Positions 37,066 to 47,067 of a stretch of 64,000 bases of DNA are shown in pieces. Source of the stretch: Microcoleus sp036704825 (lineage in GTDB: Bacteria; Cyanobacteriota; Cyanobacteriia; Cyanobacteriales; Microcoleaceae); contig JAUBSN010000010.1 of NCBI GenBank assembly GCA_036704825.1, forward strand, positions 59,341-123,340. Reading direction: 5' to 3'. The notes beneath the pieces were generated by a model that saw only the letters and a program-made list of their open reading frames with translations, had not been told where the DNA came from and did not search any database. Positions within the stretch are counted from its first letter, which is position 1; each line of letters starts with the position of its first letter. A program made the translations under genes and the position numbers.

Positions 37066-38772
37066 ATGAAAAATTCCCAAAAATCACTGCAGCAAACACC
37101 AATCAGCACAATCCAATGGCGATCGACCTTACGCGGTTTATCCGCTAGTGGGTGGACACTTGCAGTTATCGCTTTAGCATTGCCCATCGCCATACCAGTT
37201 CTCAGTGTCTTGTCCAGTATCTTTGTTGAAGCTAAAGATACATGGCAACATTTAGCCGATACAGTTTTAACCCGTTATATCGCCAACTCTTTATTGTTAA
37301 CGATCGGTGTAGGCTTTGGTGTTGTCGCGATCGGCGTAGGATGTGCGTGGCTAGTAACAATGTGTCGCTTTCGGACCAGTCGCGTATTTGAATGGGCATT
37401 ACTGTTACCCTTAGCGGCCCCAGCTTATGTACTAGCTTATACTTATACAGACTTTTTAGAATTTTCAGGACCAGTTCAAACTGCTTTGCGTGATATTTTT
37501 GGCTGGAGTTATGGAGACTATTGGTTTCCTAACGTGCGATCGCTCCCTGGAGCAATCTTAATGCTAATCTTAGTTTTATATCCCTACGTCTACCTATTAA
37601 CAAGAGTTGCTTTTTTGGAGCAATCCACTTGTACGCTAGAAGCTAGTAGAATACTCGGCTGCAGTCCTTGGCGCAGTTTTGTTACAGTTGCCTTACCAAT
37701 GGCAAGACCCGCAATTGTTGCAGGTTTAGCACTGGCTTTGATGGAAACTCTCAACGATTATGGTACTGTTCAGTATTTTGGAGTTGATACATTCACCACA
37801 GGTATTTATCGGACTTGGTTTGGCATGGGAGAACGAATAGCAGCAAATCAATTAGCGGCGATGCTATTATTATTTGTTCTCGGTTTAATTTTACTAGAAC
37901 GCTGGTCGAGAAGTCGGACTAAATATTATCAAGCTAGCAGCCGCTATCGCCAACTGCAAACTTATCAGCTTAAAGGAATCCGGGAAATTTTAGCGGTAAT
38001 GGCTTGTTTGATGCCGCTGTTTTTGGGTTTTTTATTGCCCGCAGGTCTTTTAGTCAAGTTGACCTTAGCGAATTGGCAAGTAACCTTAGATGAACGCTTT
38101 TGGATCTTTGCCCGTCACAGTTTAATTTTGGCCGCCCTGACAGCAATTTTAGCCGTAGTTATTGCCTTGATTATGGCTTATGGTTTGCGCTTATATCCTA
38201 ATTTAGGAGTGCAGTTAGGAACAAGAGTTGCGGCAATGGGCTATGCTGTACCCGGTTCTGTCATTGCAGTGGGGATTATGGTTCCCATTGGAAAAATTGA
38301 CAATCTATTTGATAGTTGGATGCGCGAAAACTGGGGAATTTCTACAGGCTTGTTGTTAAGCGGTACGATCGCAGCTTTGGTATTTGCCTATATAGTTCGC
38401 TTCCTAGCTGTTTCTTTAAATGCCGTGGAGTCAAGTTTGAGCAAAATTAAGCCTAATTTAGATGATGCGGCGAGAAGTTTGGGTTATAGCCCGATGCAAA
38501 CTTTAGTGACAGTTCATACACCAATGATGACGGGAGGTTTACTAACTGCCATGATGTTAGTATTCGTTGATGTCATGAAAGAGTTACCTGCTACTATAAT
38601 TATTAGACCGTTTAACTTTGATACCTTGGCTGTGCGAACTTATCAACTTGCCTCAGATGAGCGATTGGCTGAAGCTTCTGGCCCAGCATTGGCAATTGTT
38701 TTAGTGGGGATGTTACCGGTTATTTTATTAAGTTGGAAAATTGCGCGATCGCGCGAGTCTTCAACAGTATAA
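37066..38772 (+). CDS. futB: Iron(III) ABC transporter permease
   Basis: 568 residues with about twelve membrane segments: two fused permease halves, as in FbpB/FutB. Each half has an EAA-type loop that contacts the ATPase: EASRILGCSPWRSFVTVALP near residue 213 and DAARSLGYSPMQTLVTVHTP near residue 467. It imports ferric iron across the plasma membrane with FutC and FutA. It is divergent from futC and starts a plus-strand unit that may not include the next gene, which is 283 bases on past a hairpin cluster. Confidence 0.9.
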   Translation: MKNSQKSLQQTPISTIQWRSTLRGLSASGWTLAVIALALPIAIPVLSVLSSIFVEAKDTWQHLADTVLTRYIANSLLLTIGVGFGVVAIGVGCAWLVTMCRFRTSRVFEWALLLPLAAPAYVLAYTYTDFLEFSGPVQTALRDIFGWSYGDYWFPNVRSLPGAILMLILVLYPYVYLLTRVAFLEQSTCTLEASRILGCSPWRSFVTVALPMARPAIVAGLALALMETLNDYGTVQYFGVDTFTTGIYRTWFGMGERIAANQLAAMLLLFVLGLILLERWSRSRTKYYQASSRYRQLQTYQLKGIREILAVMACLMPLFLGFLLPAGLLVKLTLANWQVTLDERFWIFARHSLILAALTAILAVVIALIMAYGLRLYPNLGVQLGTRVAAMGYAVPGSVIAVGIMVPIGKIDNLFDSWMRENWGISTGLLLSGTIAALVFAYIVRFLAVSLNAVESSLSKIKPNLDDAARSLGYSPMQTLVTVHTPMMTGGLLTAMMLVFVDVMKELPATIIIRPFNFDTLAVRTYQLASDERLAEASGPALAIVLVGMLPVILLSWKIARSRESSTV

Positions 38773-38820
38773 CCGCCAAATCTCTTCCCTGCTTGCAGAG
38801 GTGATTGATTCTTTTAAAGC

Positions 38821-38890
38821 TATAGTCCGACAGGGGTTTCAACCCCTGTCGAGAGAGCGAAAGTCGTCTGAAGACGACTAGACAGCTAGG
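38821..38890. repeat. Cluster of palindromes after futB
   Basis: A 24-bp palindrome CGACAGGGGTTTCAACCCCTGTCG (38828-38851; arms CGACAGGGGTT/AACCCCTGTCG) is followed by AGTCGTCT-GA-AGACGACT (38872-38889). These look like dispersed extragenic palindromes and may terminate futB transcription. Confidence 0.7.
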
Positions 38891-39055
38891 ATTTCATTCG
38901 GTTTCAACCGACTTTAGCTATAAGAGGGGGAATTTATTCCCTGGCGGGTTTCGGGAAAATGTATCAACTCTTCTTCCTTCTTGCCTCTTCCTGACATCCG
39001 TTACATCCGTGGAGCGAATCCGTTGCCGAACTTCCTTTTTCCTTCATAAATCAAG

Positions 39056-39577
39056 ATGATTAATAAAAACTTAGCAATGTTTACCCGCACGACTGGCACA
39101 ATCTCTTGCTTACTACTTACTATTTTTGTCACCTTCGGATGTCAAAAACAGGCGGCTGGTCCCCTCGAAACATTACAAAAAACTAAGCAATGCCCAGAAT
39201 GCGATCTGACTGATACCAAGTTAAGTGACATGGATTTAACCAGCGCTAATCTCAATGGTGCTAAGTTGGAAGGTGCTGTGCTAGAAAATGTCAAACTTAA
39301 TGAAGCCTTACTCGATAGCGTCAATCTCAAAGGTGCAAATTTAAAAGGTGCTTCTCTGGAAAAAGCAGGTTTATCTGCCGCCGATCTCACAAATGCTGAT
39401 TTGAGCAATGCAAATCTCAAGGGGGCTTTTTTGCGAGGGGCTAAACTGAATAATGCCAATCTTAGTAATGCCAATTTAAGTGAAACTGACTTAAATAGTG
39501 CTGATTTGACAGGGGCAAACCTCAAAGGGGCAAACCTCAAAGGGGCTATAATGCCGGATGGTAAAATTAAAAATTAA
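39056..39577 (+). CDS. Pentapeptide-repeat lipoprotein with CPxC motif
   Basis: 173 residues. A signal segment ends with a lipobox-like TFGC at residues about 28-31, so the protein is probably lipid-anchored. A CPEC pair follows (KQCPECDL), then about 20 pentapeptide repeats of A(D/N)Lxx type (about 50-160) forming a right-handed square helix, and the C-terminal AIMPDGKIKN. A methionine eight codons in (MFTRTTG) could be the start. It shares CPxC and MPDG with the 52546-53064 protein. It sits between futB and futA, but a part in iron uptake is unproven. Confidence 0.8.
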   Translation: MINKNLAMFTRTTGTISCLLLTIFVTFGCQKQAAGPLETLQKTKQCPECDLTDTKLSDMDLTSANLNGAKLEGAVLENVKLNEALLDSVNLKGANLKGASLEKAGLSAADLTNADLSNANLKGAFLRGAKLNNANLSNANLSETDLNSADLTGANLKGANLKGAIMPDGKIKN

Positions 39578-39653
39578 ATAAAAATTAAAGTTGATGGGAT
39601 TCGGCGATTGCAACCGCCGAATCACAAAGAGTAGCTTCTCGTTCAAAAAGCCT

Positions 39654-40703
39654 CTATTTCCATCCTGCGCGATCGGCAATCTTTAAAGCTTCGGGGTTAT
39701 TTTTCCCAAACACGTCAGGGTTGAGAGGGTCAGATTTGAATGTACCAAAACTTGCAACGGCAGGATCGATCGCCACACCTGAAATCACAGGGTATTCGTA
39801 ATTACTCCTAGCAAAAATTTGTTGAGCTTCGCGACTGGCTAAGTGTTCCAAGAATTTGGTCGCACCTGCTTTGTTACGGGAGGTTTTGACTACACCAGCA
39901 CCACAAATATTGACGTGGGTACCGCGATCGCGCTGGTTCGGGAAAAATACACCTACTTTCGCCGCGATCGCCTGTTCTGCTGGATCTTTCGATTTCATTA
40001 AGCGAGCTACATAATAGGTATTAACCAGGGCAATATCGCCTACCCCATCAGCAACAGCCTTGATTTGTGCCGTATCATTTCCCTCTGGAGGACGGGCAAA
40101 ATTAGCCACCAATCCTCGCGCCCAAGCTTCTGTTTTTTGAGCTCCATGAACGGCTAACATCGCCCCAACCAGAGACTGATTATAGATATTAGTGGACGAT
40201 CGCACTAAAACTTTGCCTTTCCACCGAGGTTCTGTCAGCGCCTCATAGGTTGACAATTGTGCAGGGTTCACCTTGCTTTTGTTATAAACAATCACCCGTG
40301 CCCGGCGCGATAGACCAAACCAGAAACCTTGAGGATCTCGCAAACTTGCTGGAATTGCCGATGTCAGGACTGTTGAAGAAACAGGTTGCAGAATACCTGC
40401 TTGTTTTGCCCGCCACAAACGCCCACCATCCACCGTGATCAAAACATCAGCGGGGCTATTTGCACCTTCACTTCTGATCCGTTCAATTAATTGGTCAGCC
40501 TCCGCCTCAACGAGGTTAACCTTGAGCCCAGTTTTTTTGGTGAAGCTTTGGTACAACTGATTGTCAGTGTCGTAGTGACGTGCTGAATAAAGGTTGAGAG
40601 TACCGGTTTGGGCTGCGACAGGGGCTTTTTTGCTTAGTTCCCCCACGGCCACGACAGCCATTGCTGTACCGCTGGCAAGAAAAATACGCCGAGAAATGCT
40701 CAT
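39654..40703 (-). CDS. futA: Iron(III) ABC transporter substrate-binding protein
   Basis: About 349 residues from MSISRRIFLASGTAM (ATG at 40703); a longer reading from 40763 is not signal-like. The N-terminus holds a twin-arginine-type motif SRRIFL, then a hydrophobic stretch and cleavage near VAAQ, so Tat export to the periplasm is likely. The mature protein is a class-D iron-binding fold; tyrosines expected for iron coordination are seen in NTYYVARL. It delivers ferric iron to FutB-FutC. It is separated from them and faces the other way. Confidence 0.9.
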   Translation of the reverse strand: MSISRRIFLASGTAMAVVAVGELSKKAPVAAQTGTLNLYSARHYDTDNQLYQSFTKKTGLKVNLVEAEADQLIERIRSEGANSPADVLITVDGGRLWRAKQAGILQPVSSTVLTSAIPASLRDPQGFWFGLSRRARVIVYNKSKVNPAQLSTYEALTEPRWKGKVLVRSSTNIYNQSLVGAMLAVHGAQKTEAWARGLVANFARPPEGNDTAQIKAVADGVGDIALVNTYYVARLMKSKDPAEQAIAAKVGVFFPNQRDRGTHVNICGAGVVKTSRNKAGATKFLEHLASREAQQIFARSNYEYPVISGVAIDPAVASFGTFKSDPLNPDVFGKNNPEALKIADRAGWK

Positions 40704-41417
40704 TGTTCTATAATGATAGATTTTTTCATCTGGTAATTGACACGATGGTGCATCCACAGCCATCTACAGTCAGTGTTTTACTATATTAATGCAAGTAATT
40801 CTTATTTGATGATCGAGAGCGTAACTATTTTAGGGCTGACGCACTGCTGGTCAGAAATCCGGTCTCGACTGCGCTTAACCGGCAACTTTTTTACGGAAAG
40901 ACTTTGTTATAGCCTGCAGATTAGGTCAAAAATTTGGCGTTGCTCAATTTGAGGATGATTATTGTAGGGTGTCCCGCCTGCTGTGAAAATACACGCCTTC
41001 GGACTCACGGGCCCATCTCATAAAAAAAATCAAAATCATGCCGCTATTATGCAACGCCAAAAAATTTGCTTGTGAAGGTCTTGATGCGTCCAGGACTGTA
41101 CTTATGACAAAGATTTTTTCTGGCTGGGTATTACAACACTTGTTTGCAACAGACATCTTCAAACACTCCCAAGCCCTATGCCCCGCAGGTTTTTGACTGT
41201 CGGCCGTCAAAGGGCAGACAGCGCTTTTGCTAATTGCCAGCGACAACAACCTCCAGAGGTTTGATGAGATTTAGCCCACAGGCAAATTTAAAAAGATTCC
41301 TTAAACAACCTGCCACTCCCAAAAAAAAAGCAACAGCCATCTCCCAAGCGATTGGCGCTACCGCCATGTATCAACTGCCGGAATTCTCGACCGGGCTCAA
41401 CATCCACCGAGACGCGT
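40704..41417. promoter_or_regulatory. futA upstream and glgA downstream region
   Basis: TCTATAATGATAGATTTTTT (40709-40728) directly upstream of futA resembles a -10/Fur-type operator. The remaining 690 bases contain overlapping small frames on both strands with no recognisable protein. No RNA gene was found. Confidence 0.35.
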
Positions 41418-41462
41418 GCTAGCAGTGCACGCCATACAGTTAGTAAGTTGCACGCTGCTAGC
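41418..41462 (-). terminator. Hairpin downstream of glgA
   Basis: GCTAGCAG (41418-41425) pairs with CTGCTAGC (41455-41462), with GTGCA/TGCAC matches nested inside. It begins 10 bases after the glgA stop on the minus strand and may end transcription. Confidence 0.5.
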
Positions 41463-41471
41463 CCCTACGGA

Positions 41472-42947
41472 TTATTTGTGTCTAATTAGCTCGTAAATTT
41501 CCACATAGTCTTTAGCTGGATATTTCCACGAATTGTCACAATTCATGCCTTGAATCATGAGTTTTTTAAATTCATCATGATAGTCATACCACAATCCGAT
41601 CGCGCGATCGAGCGCCGACTCTAAAGCGTAGTAGTCGCTTTGGAAAAATACGTAACCGTTGCGTTCTTCCGGCAGGTGGCGGGTGTCGTAATCTCGATCG
41701 AACACAGTATTCACCAAACCGCCAACTCCCCGCACTACAGGAACCGTACCGTACCTCAACCCGATCATCTGAGTCAGCCCGCAGGGTTCGTAATTGCTGG
41801 GAACCACAATGATATCGCCACCCGCGTAAATTAAGTGCGACAGTTCCTCATTAAAACCTAGTTCTAAATGGCAGTCTGGATTATCATTTAAAAAGTATCT
41901 TTCGTGCTGGAAATGCGCGTTAATTCCCGCTTCCGTCGCAGAACCCAAAAGCACGAATTGCGCTCCCTTACTCAGAGAGTAATAAATTGCATGGTGGACG
42001 AGATGAACGCCTTTTTGGTCGTCCAAACGACCGATAAAGGTAATAATAGGCTTTTCAGCATCGCGCAGTAACAGCCGATCGCGCAAAGCTTTTTTAGTTT
42101 TGGCTTTTCCTGTCAAATCCTCACGAGTGTAATGAGCCGGAAGATAGCGATCGCTCTCGGGATTCCACACATCATAATCAATGCCGTTGAGCACCCCGCG
42201 AAACTTGTCTTGATATAAATGCAAAGTGTGACCCAAACCGTAGCCGAACTCGCCGTGGTGAGCTTCCCAAGCGTGGTGCGGCGAAACAGTGGTAACAAAG
42301 TTCGAGTAAACAATGCCGCCTTTCATAAAGTTGATGGCAAAAGGGTTAAAGTTATCTCGCAGGCGAGCGTAATCAAAATAATAATCCTCTCGATTCAAAC
42401 CCGTTGCTTGCAAAATATCGCCACCTCCCATGCCTTGATGTTTGAAATTGTGAATGGTATAGCAGACTCGCTGATATTCCATCCAATTGTATTTGTAAAT
42501 TTCAAACAGCATGACTGGAACCAAACCAGTTTGCCAATCGTGACAGTGAATCACATCGGGACGCTTGTTGCTTCTAAGCAAAAATTCCAAAGCGGCTTTG
42601 CTGAAAAATGCAAACCGCATATTGTCGTCATTGCAGCCGTAATAACAGCCGCGATTAAAAAAGTTATCTTGAGATCTAGGTTCGATGAAAAAACACAACT
42701 GACCGTGCACCCAGCCGCACAAGACATCGCAGAGGATTTCGCCGCCGTACCAGGGCACCGCCAAATCCCGGTAGGCTTCGTGAAGTCCCCAAATGTGGTC
42801 GTACCTCATGCAGTCGTACTTCGGTAGAATAATCTCGACGCAGTGACCGGAATTCTGCACCTCCCGACTCAAACCGTAAACTACGTCGCCCAAACCCCCT
42901 GCTTTGATGACGGGGGCGCACTCCGAGGCAATTTGTACGATGTACAT
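41472..42947 (-). CDS. glgA: Glycogen synthase, GlgA2-like
   Basis: 491 residues, GT5 family. The ADP-glucose binding motif reads KAGGLGDVVYGLSRE at residue 16. The C-terminal half has FIGRLDDQKGVHLV and EPCGLTQMIGLRYGTVPVVR. KAGG in place of KTGG fits the second cyanobacterial paralog. It extends alpha-1,4-glucan in the cytoplasm. The upstream flank carries a TnpB element starting about 58 bases before its start, so the promoter may lie within or be affected by that element. Confidence 0.93.
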   Translation of the reverse strand: MYIVQIASECAPVIKAGGLGDVVYGLSREVQNSGHCVEIILPKYDCMRYDHIWGLHEAYRDLAVPWYGGEILCDVLCGWVHGQLCFFIEPRSQDNFFNRGCYYGCNDDNMRFAFFSKAALEFLLRSNKRPDVIHCHDWQTGLVPVMLFEIYKYNWMEYQRVCYTIHNFKHQGMGGGDILQATGLNREDYYFDYARLRDNFNPFAINFMKGGIVYSNFVTTVSPHHAWEAHHGEFGYGLGHTLHLYQDKFRGVLNGIDYDVWNPESDRYLPAHYTREDLTGKAKTKKALRDRLLLRDAEKPIITFIGRLDDQKGVHLVHHAIYYSLSKGAQFVLLGSATEAGINAHFQHERYFLNDNPDCHLELGFNEELSHLIYAGGDIIVVPSNYEPCGLTQMIGLRYGTVPVVRGVGGLVNTVFDRDYDTRHLPEERNGYVFFQSDYYALESALDRAIGLWYDYHDEFKKLMIQGMNCDNSWKYPAKDYVEIYELIRHK

Positions 42948-43004
42948 TGTTTTTTCTCGCTCCTGGATGAATCAAAAAAATATTTTCTTAACTTGACAAA
43001 GTAT

Positions 43005-44409
43005 TTGACACTCCCCTGCCTGAAGCCGAGGGGATTCTTAAGAACCGCAATCAAGCGTGGATCTTGATTCGTAATGGCTGTGCCAAACAGCCTCTAGACA
43101 GTCCGGTAAAACCATTCTGCTTACTTTTTCTGCCAATATTTGCAGCACCATTACAATCAGCGTTAATCAAATGTCCTTCCCAAGTCCGATACAATCCGCG
43201 CTTAACACGCTTGCCAGAAAATTGGTAAGTTGGTGGTTTGTCGGCATTGTAGACGGGCAAATCGTCACCATCCAAAGCGCTAGCCTTGCTTGTATACGAT
43301 TCTTCCTGTTCAAGGTAGAGCAAGCCGTAACGCTCACAAAGCGATTTCAGCTTACCTCTCAAAGTGTGAAAAGGAATTTGGACAAAGTTCTGATTGTTGC
43401 GACTGCCAATATTGATTTCCTGCTTCATGCCCAAATTGAACCCGACAATCACGCGCTCAATTTTATGGGCAATGCAATGGTCAATAATCAGCCTTGCCGT
43501 TTTGTTGAGATAGTCCCTAACTTGATTGTTTCGATTGACAAGCAATCTAGCTTGACGCTCAGTGATCTGCTCAATCTTTTGTCTATCTTTGATAGATTGC
43601 AATCTGGCATTTTCTTTGTTGAACCACTGGTTAATAGATTTAAGTTTACGACCATCCACAATAAAGGATGCCCCATTGGTGTCAACGCAAGTAGCCAAAT
43701 TGTCCAATCCAAAATCAATCGAAATAGCGCTATCAACGACTGTTTCAACAGGTTCTGGTTCAACCTGGGAAACAAACTCGACTTCAAAGAATCGAGCATT
43801 GTACTTAGAATGTATCCGAACTTCTTTGATAGCTTCAGGATTGAGTCTCTCAGGGAATGGAATAGATACCGATCCAAACAGCTTCTTGAAAGCATTGGAC
43901 ATCGGTACATTAAACCGTCCCTCCTTAACCACGATCCGAGGAATTATCAATACAAAGTAGCCATCTTTGGGTAAGTAGTGAGGCAATCTCACCTTCGGTT
44001 GATAGCTGCCAGATTTAACAGCGCTAATCAAGGCATAGAAACTGTGAAACGTTCTGTCTACTACTTTCAAAGTTTGTTGAGCAATATCCGTGTTTAGCAA
44101 ACGATAGTTCTCGTTCTCTTTGCACAGATGGTAGGCAGATTCGTAACGCAAGTGTTTGCGCTCCTGAAAGTAGTATTGTCGAACAGTGTAAAGCCCTACA
44201 TTGTAGAGATTTTTGCTAAGACGACACAACTCTCGCAGTGCCAAAAACTCAGACTTGTTTAGATTGCGGATTTGGTTCTTTTGAGTCAGGTACATCCTAT
44301 TGGTCTCGCTGCATATTCTATTCTACAGCGAAACCTCTCAGCTTTCTGCTTAAATTGTGGCAAAAATGCAAAGCCGTCCTAGAAGGACGGGGTTTCCACC
44401 CATATTTTA
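43005..44409 (-). mobile_element. IS200/IS605-type (IS1341-like) element with tnpB only
   Basis: The end downstream of tnpB is TTGACACTCCCCTGCC with a CCCCT/AGGGG hairpin (43005-43037). The end upstream is CCGTCCT-AGA-AGGACGG (44374-44390) then GGGGTTT and TGAT. No tnpA is present, so movement would depend on a transposase elsewhere. Both ends match the 17755-18201 element. Confidence 0.85.
43051..44295 (-). CDS. tnpB: TnpB RNA-guided nuclease
   Basis: 414 residues. The split RuvC-like site is visible: first aspartate in SIDFGLDNLATCVD (about residue 195), glutamate in YLEQEESYTSKASALDGDD (about 322) and last aspartate in INADCNGAANIG (about 385). Between the last two there is no CxxC pair, so the usual zinc ribbon is absent or replaced; YTSKAS relatives often share this. 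TnpB cuts DNA guided by an RNA made from the element's 3' end. The frame is open from start to stop. The end of the gene overlaps the expected guide RNA. Confidence 0.88.
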   Translation of the reverse strand: MYLTQKNQIRNLNKSEFLALRELCRLSKNLYNVGLYTVRQYYFQERKHLRYESAYHLCKENENYRLLNTDIAQQTLKVVDRTFHSFYALISAVKSGSYQPKVRLPHYLPKDGYFVLIIPRIVVKEGRFNVPMSNAFKKLFGSVSIPFPERLNPEAIKEVRIHSKYNARFFEVEFVSQVEPEPVETVVDSAISIDFGLDNLATCVDTNGASFIVDGRKLKSINQWFNKENARLQSIKDRQKIEQITERQARLLVNRNNQVRDYLNKTARLIIDHCIAHKIERVIVGFNLGMKQEINIGSRNNQNFVQIPFHTLRGKLKSLCERYGLLYLEQEESYTSKASALDGDDLPVYNADKPPTYQFSGKRVKRGLYRTWEGHLINADCNGAANIGRKSKQNGFTGLSRGCLAQPLRIKIHA

Positions 44410-44659
44410 TGATGATTTCTAGGCAGATAACCAAGTCGGCGATTGGGAATACAGGGAAAATATTGGCTGATAGCGGATGTTGAGAGGGATTCGGGCGATC
44501 GGACTGTTGCTTAAAATACAGTTGCGGACACGGCAGTGACGTGTCCCTGATGTGCCAAAGTGTAATCGATGAGCTGTTTTTCCAGGTTTTGCGACAATCA
44601 AACTAATTTGTCAAATCCATTCGTTTTGAGCGATCGCATCTCGTGTCGCTGTCAATAAC
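44410..44659. other. Short intergenic region, no gene seen
   Basis: 250 bases between the TnpB element and the AIM24-like gene. Small frames have no recognisable content. Confidence 0.4.
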
Positions 44660-45388
44660 TCAACCCAAACCCATAGCATCATTTTCACATACTAATAATT
44701 TACCTTTCCCCTGATAAAACCAAACATAACCCTCCCCGCCGCCTTTGCCAAAATGGCCTAATTTTCGATAATCTTCTTCAATCCCCTTGGTAAATCCTTT
44801 AACCAAATCGCAATCAGCTATCAAAGTTTCACCTTGTTTGAGTTCGACAACCTTAGCCGGTGAACTTGTAGCTGCTACAACAGTAGCTTTTTGTTCGCGC
44901 AAAGCTGTAACAGCAATTCTCCACCTACCGTCATTAGAAGCAGCCACTTGTCGCAATTTCAGTTTTTTAGCACCGATAACTACATTGTCCGAACAAAACT
45001 GAAATACACCGTCATCAAATTCCCACTGCTCCGCATCCGAAAGGTCGATCGGCGTATAATGCAGGAAATTCCCTTTTTGTCTCGGTTCGAGCTTCACCGT
45101 ACCAGTCCCTTGATATACGGGAGCGTTGTAGTCCATTTCCGTTGTCAGCGATACCCACATATCCTTCAAACGGTTATCCGTTTTATAAACACCGGAAGTC
45201 AATTTTCCCATACACCAATGCAGCGCACCTTTTTGAACGATCGCTCCCGAATTGTTCAAGTTAATTTCTACTTGCTGAACGAGGGGAATATTCTTAGTGG
45301 GATGATAAAACTTGTTGGTTTCTGGATTGATATTATTTTGGATGTACCACAAATCAGTTGGTTCCAAAACCTTGATTTCGTATTTCAT
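44660..45388 (-). CDS. AIM24-like (DUF124) beta-rich protein
   Basis: 242 residues, with alternating beta strands and no signal or membrane segment. GALHWCMGKLTSGVYKT and the following pattern, a late ETLIADCDLVKGF and GYVWFYQGKGKLLVCE are similar in layout to AIM24/TIGR00266 proteins (WMxG... and GEGYVxxxxGxG patterns). I assign this family only tentatively. It is divergent from the GH57 gene, and 180 bases between them hold both promoters. Function unknown. Confidence 0.6.
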   Translation of the reverse strand: MKYEIKVLEPTDLWYIQNNINPETNKFYHPTKNIPLVQQVEINLNNSGAIVQKGALHWCMGKLTSGVYKTDNRLKDMWVSLTTEMDYNAPVYQGTGTVKLEPRQKGNFLHYTPIDLSDAEQWEFDDGVFQFCSDNVVIGAKKLKLRQVAASNDGRWRIAVTALREQKATVVAATSSPAKVVELKQGETLIADCDLVKGFTKGIEEDYRKLGHFGKGGGEGYVWFYQGKGKLLVCENDAMGLG

Positions 45389-45568
45389 AATTTACCTCGC
45401 GTATTTACGTGAAATGTGCTAAACATTTGACCCGTGATTTGGGGCAGCCCCGCTCCCGGACCCATCTTGTAAAATTTATCTTGGGCAGACATCATCTGCT
45501 ACTGTTAAAGTATCTAGCTATCTTAGCAATAGCAGACCGTGCCGCCCCACAATTCTTGAGAAAAATTT

Positions 45569-47065
45569 ATGTCTGCGATCGCACAATCTCCCAATTTACC
45601 CATTTTACAAGAAATCAACTCAGGATTGCCCAATATTTGCGGCTCGGAAGCAGAAATTAATGCCGCAGCCAACAGCAACGAACCTGTCTTTCTACCTACC
45701 ACAAATCTGCGCCTCGAAAACATTCAAGCCGGATTCGCCTGCGCCCTGCACATGCACCAACCGACAATTCCTGCCGGTGCAAACGGCGAACTGATCGGCA
45801 ATCTCCAGCATATGTTTGAACATCCCAACCAAGGAGATAACCACAATGCCGGAGTGTTTGCTTGGTGCTATTCTCGCATGGGAGAATTCATTCCCCAACT
45901 GATTGCCGAAGGTTGCAACCCGCGAATTATGCTCGACTATTCGGGCAATTTATTGTGGGGACTGCGCCAAATGGGACGCGGCGATATCTTCGACAATCTC
46001 AAGCGGATTACCTGCGATCCTCAATATCAACCTCACGTAGAATGGCTGGGGACAATGTGGAGTCACGCCGTCATTCCTTCAACTCCAATTCCCGACATCA
46101 AACTCCAAATTCAAGCATGGCAACATCATTTTGCAGCAATTTTTGGCATTGATGCCCTGAAGCGCGTTAAAGGTTTTTCGCCCCCAGAAATGCACTTTCC
46201 CAATCACCCCGACACCCTTTACGAATACATCAAAGCTTTGAAAGAATGCGGCTACCGCTGGCTGATGGTGCAGGAACATTCTGTAGAAAATCCCGACGGT
46301 TCGGGATTGTCGCAAGACCAAAAATACATTCCCAACCGTTTGGTTGCCCGCAATTCTTGCGGCGAAACGATTGGCATCACTGCTTTGATTAAAACTCAAG
46401 GTTCGGATACGAAATTGGTCGGTCAAATGCAGCCGTATTACGAAGCAAAAGGACGCAATAAGCAGCAAATTGGCAATGTCACAGTTCCTTCTTTAGTTAC
46501 TCAGATTGCCGACGGCGAAAATGGCGGCGTGATGATGAATGAATTTCCCAGCGCCTTTGTCAAAGCTTGGCACGAAAACCGCGAACAAGGCGGGGGGAAA
46601 TCCGGCGTTGTCGGTTTAAACGGTACTGAATATTTGGAGATAATTGAGGCGGCGGGTGTTAATCCTGACGATTATCCTGTTTGTCAGGGGATTAACCAGC
46701 ACAAAATCTGGCAGCTAGTCGATCCCGACAGTGCGACACCGGAAAAAGTCGAAAGTGCGATCGCCCAACTCCAGCAAACCGACCATAATTTTCACATGGA
46801 TGGCGCTTCTTGGACTAACGATTTGAGTTGGGTGAAAGGCTACGAAAATGTCTTGGAACCGATGAATCTACTCAGCGCTGCATTTCACCAAAAGTACGAT
46901 CGGCTGTTGCAGCAAGATGCCACCGTTACCAAGCAGTTTGAATACCAGCAAGCTTTGCTTTACAACTTGCTGCTACAAACAAGCTGTTTCCGCTATTGGG
47001 GGCAGGGAACTTGGACTGATTACGCGCGCGAACTTTACAACCGCGGCGCTGCTTTAATGAAGTAG
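45569..47065 (+). CDS. Glycoside hydrolase family 57 protein
   Basis: 498 residues. The N-terminal GH57 signature is CALHMHQPTIP near residue 57 (histidines near the active site). Later parts are YSGNLLWGLRQMG, GFSPPEMHFPNHPDTLYEYI (the candidate catalytic glutamate region near 205) and GGVMMNEFPSAF. The family includes amylases and glucan-branching enzymes. The neighbouring glgA makes a role in glycogen or glucan processing likely. The exact reaction cannot be fixed. A strong hairpin follows the stop. Confidence 0.88.
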   Translation: MSAIAQSPNLPILQEINSGLPNICGSEAEINAAANSNEPVFLPTTNLRLENIQAGFACALHMHQPTIPAGANGELIGNLQHMFEHPNQGDNHNAGVFAWCYSRMGEFIPQLIAEGCNPRIMLDYSGNLLWGLRQMGRGDIFDNLKRITCDPQYQPHVEWLGTMWSHAVIPSTPIPDIKLQIQAWQHHFAAIFGIDALKRVKGFSPPEMHFPNHPDTLYEYIKALKECGYRWLMVQEHSVENPDGSGLSQDQKYIPNRLVARNSCGETIGITALIKTQGSDTKLVGQMQPYYEAKGRNKQQIGNVTVPSLVTQIADGENGGVMMNEFPSAFVKAWHENREQGGGKSGVVGLNGTEYLEIIEAAGVNPDDYPVCQGINQHKIWQLVDPDSATPEKVESAIAQLQQTDHNFHMDGASWTNDLSWVKGYENVLEPMNLLSAAFHQKYDRLLQQDATVTKQFEYQQALLYNLLLQTSCFRYWGQGTWTDYARELYNRGAALMK

Positions 47066-47067
47066 GA

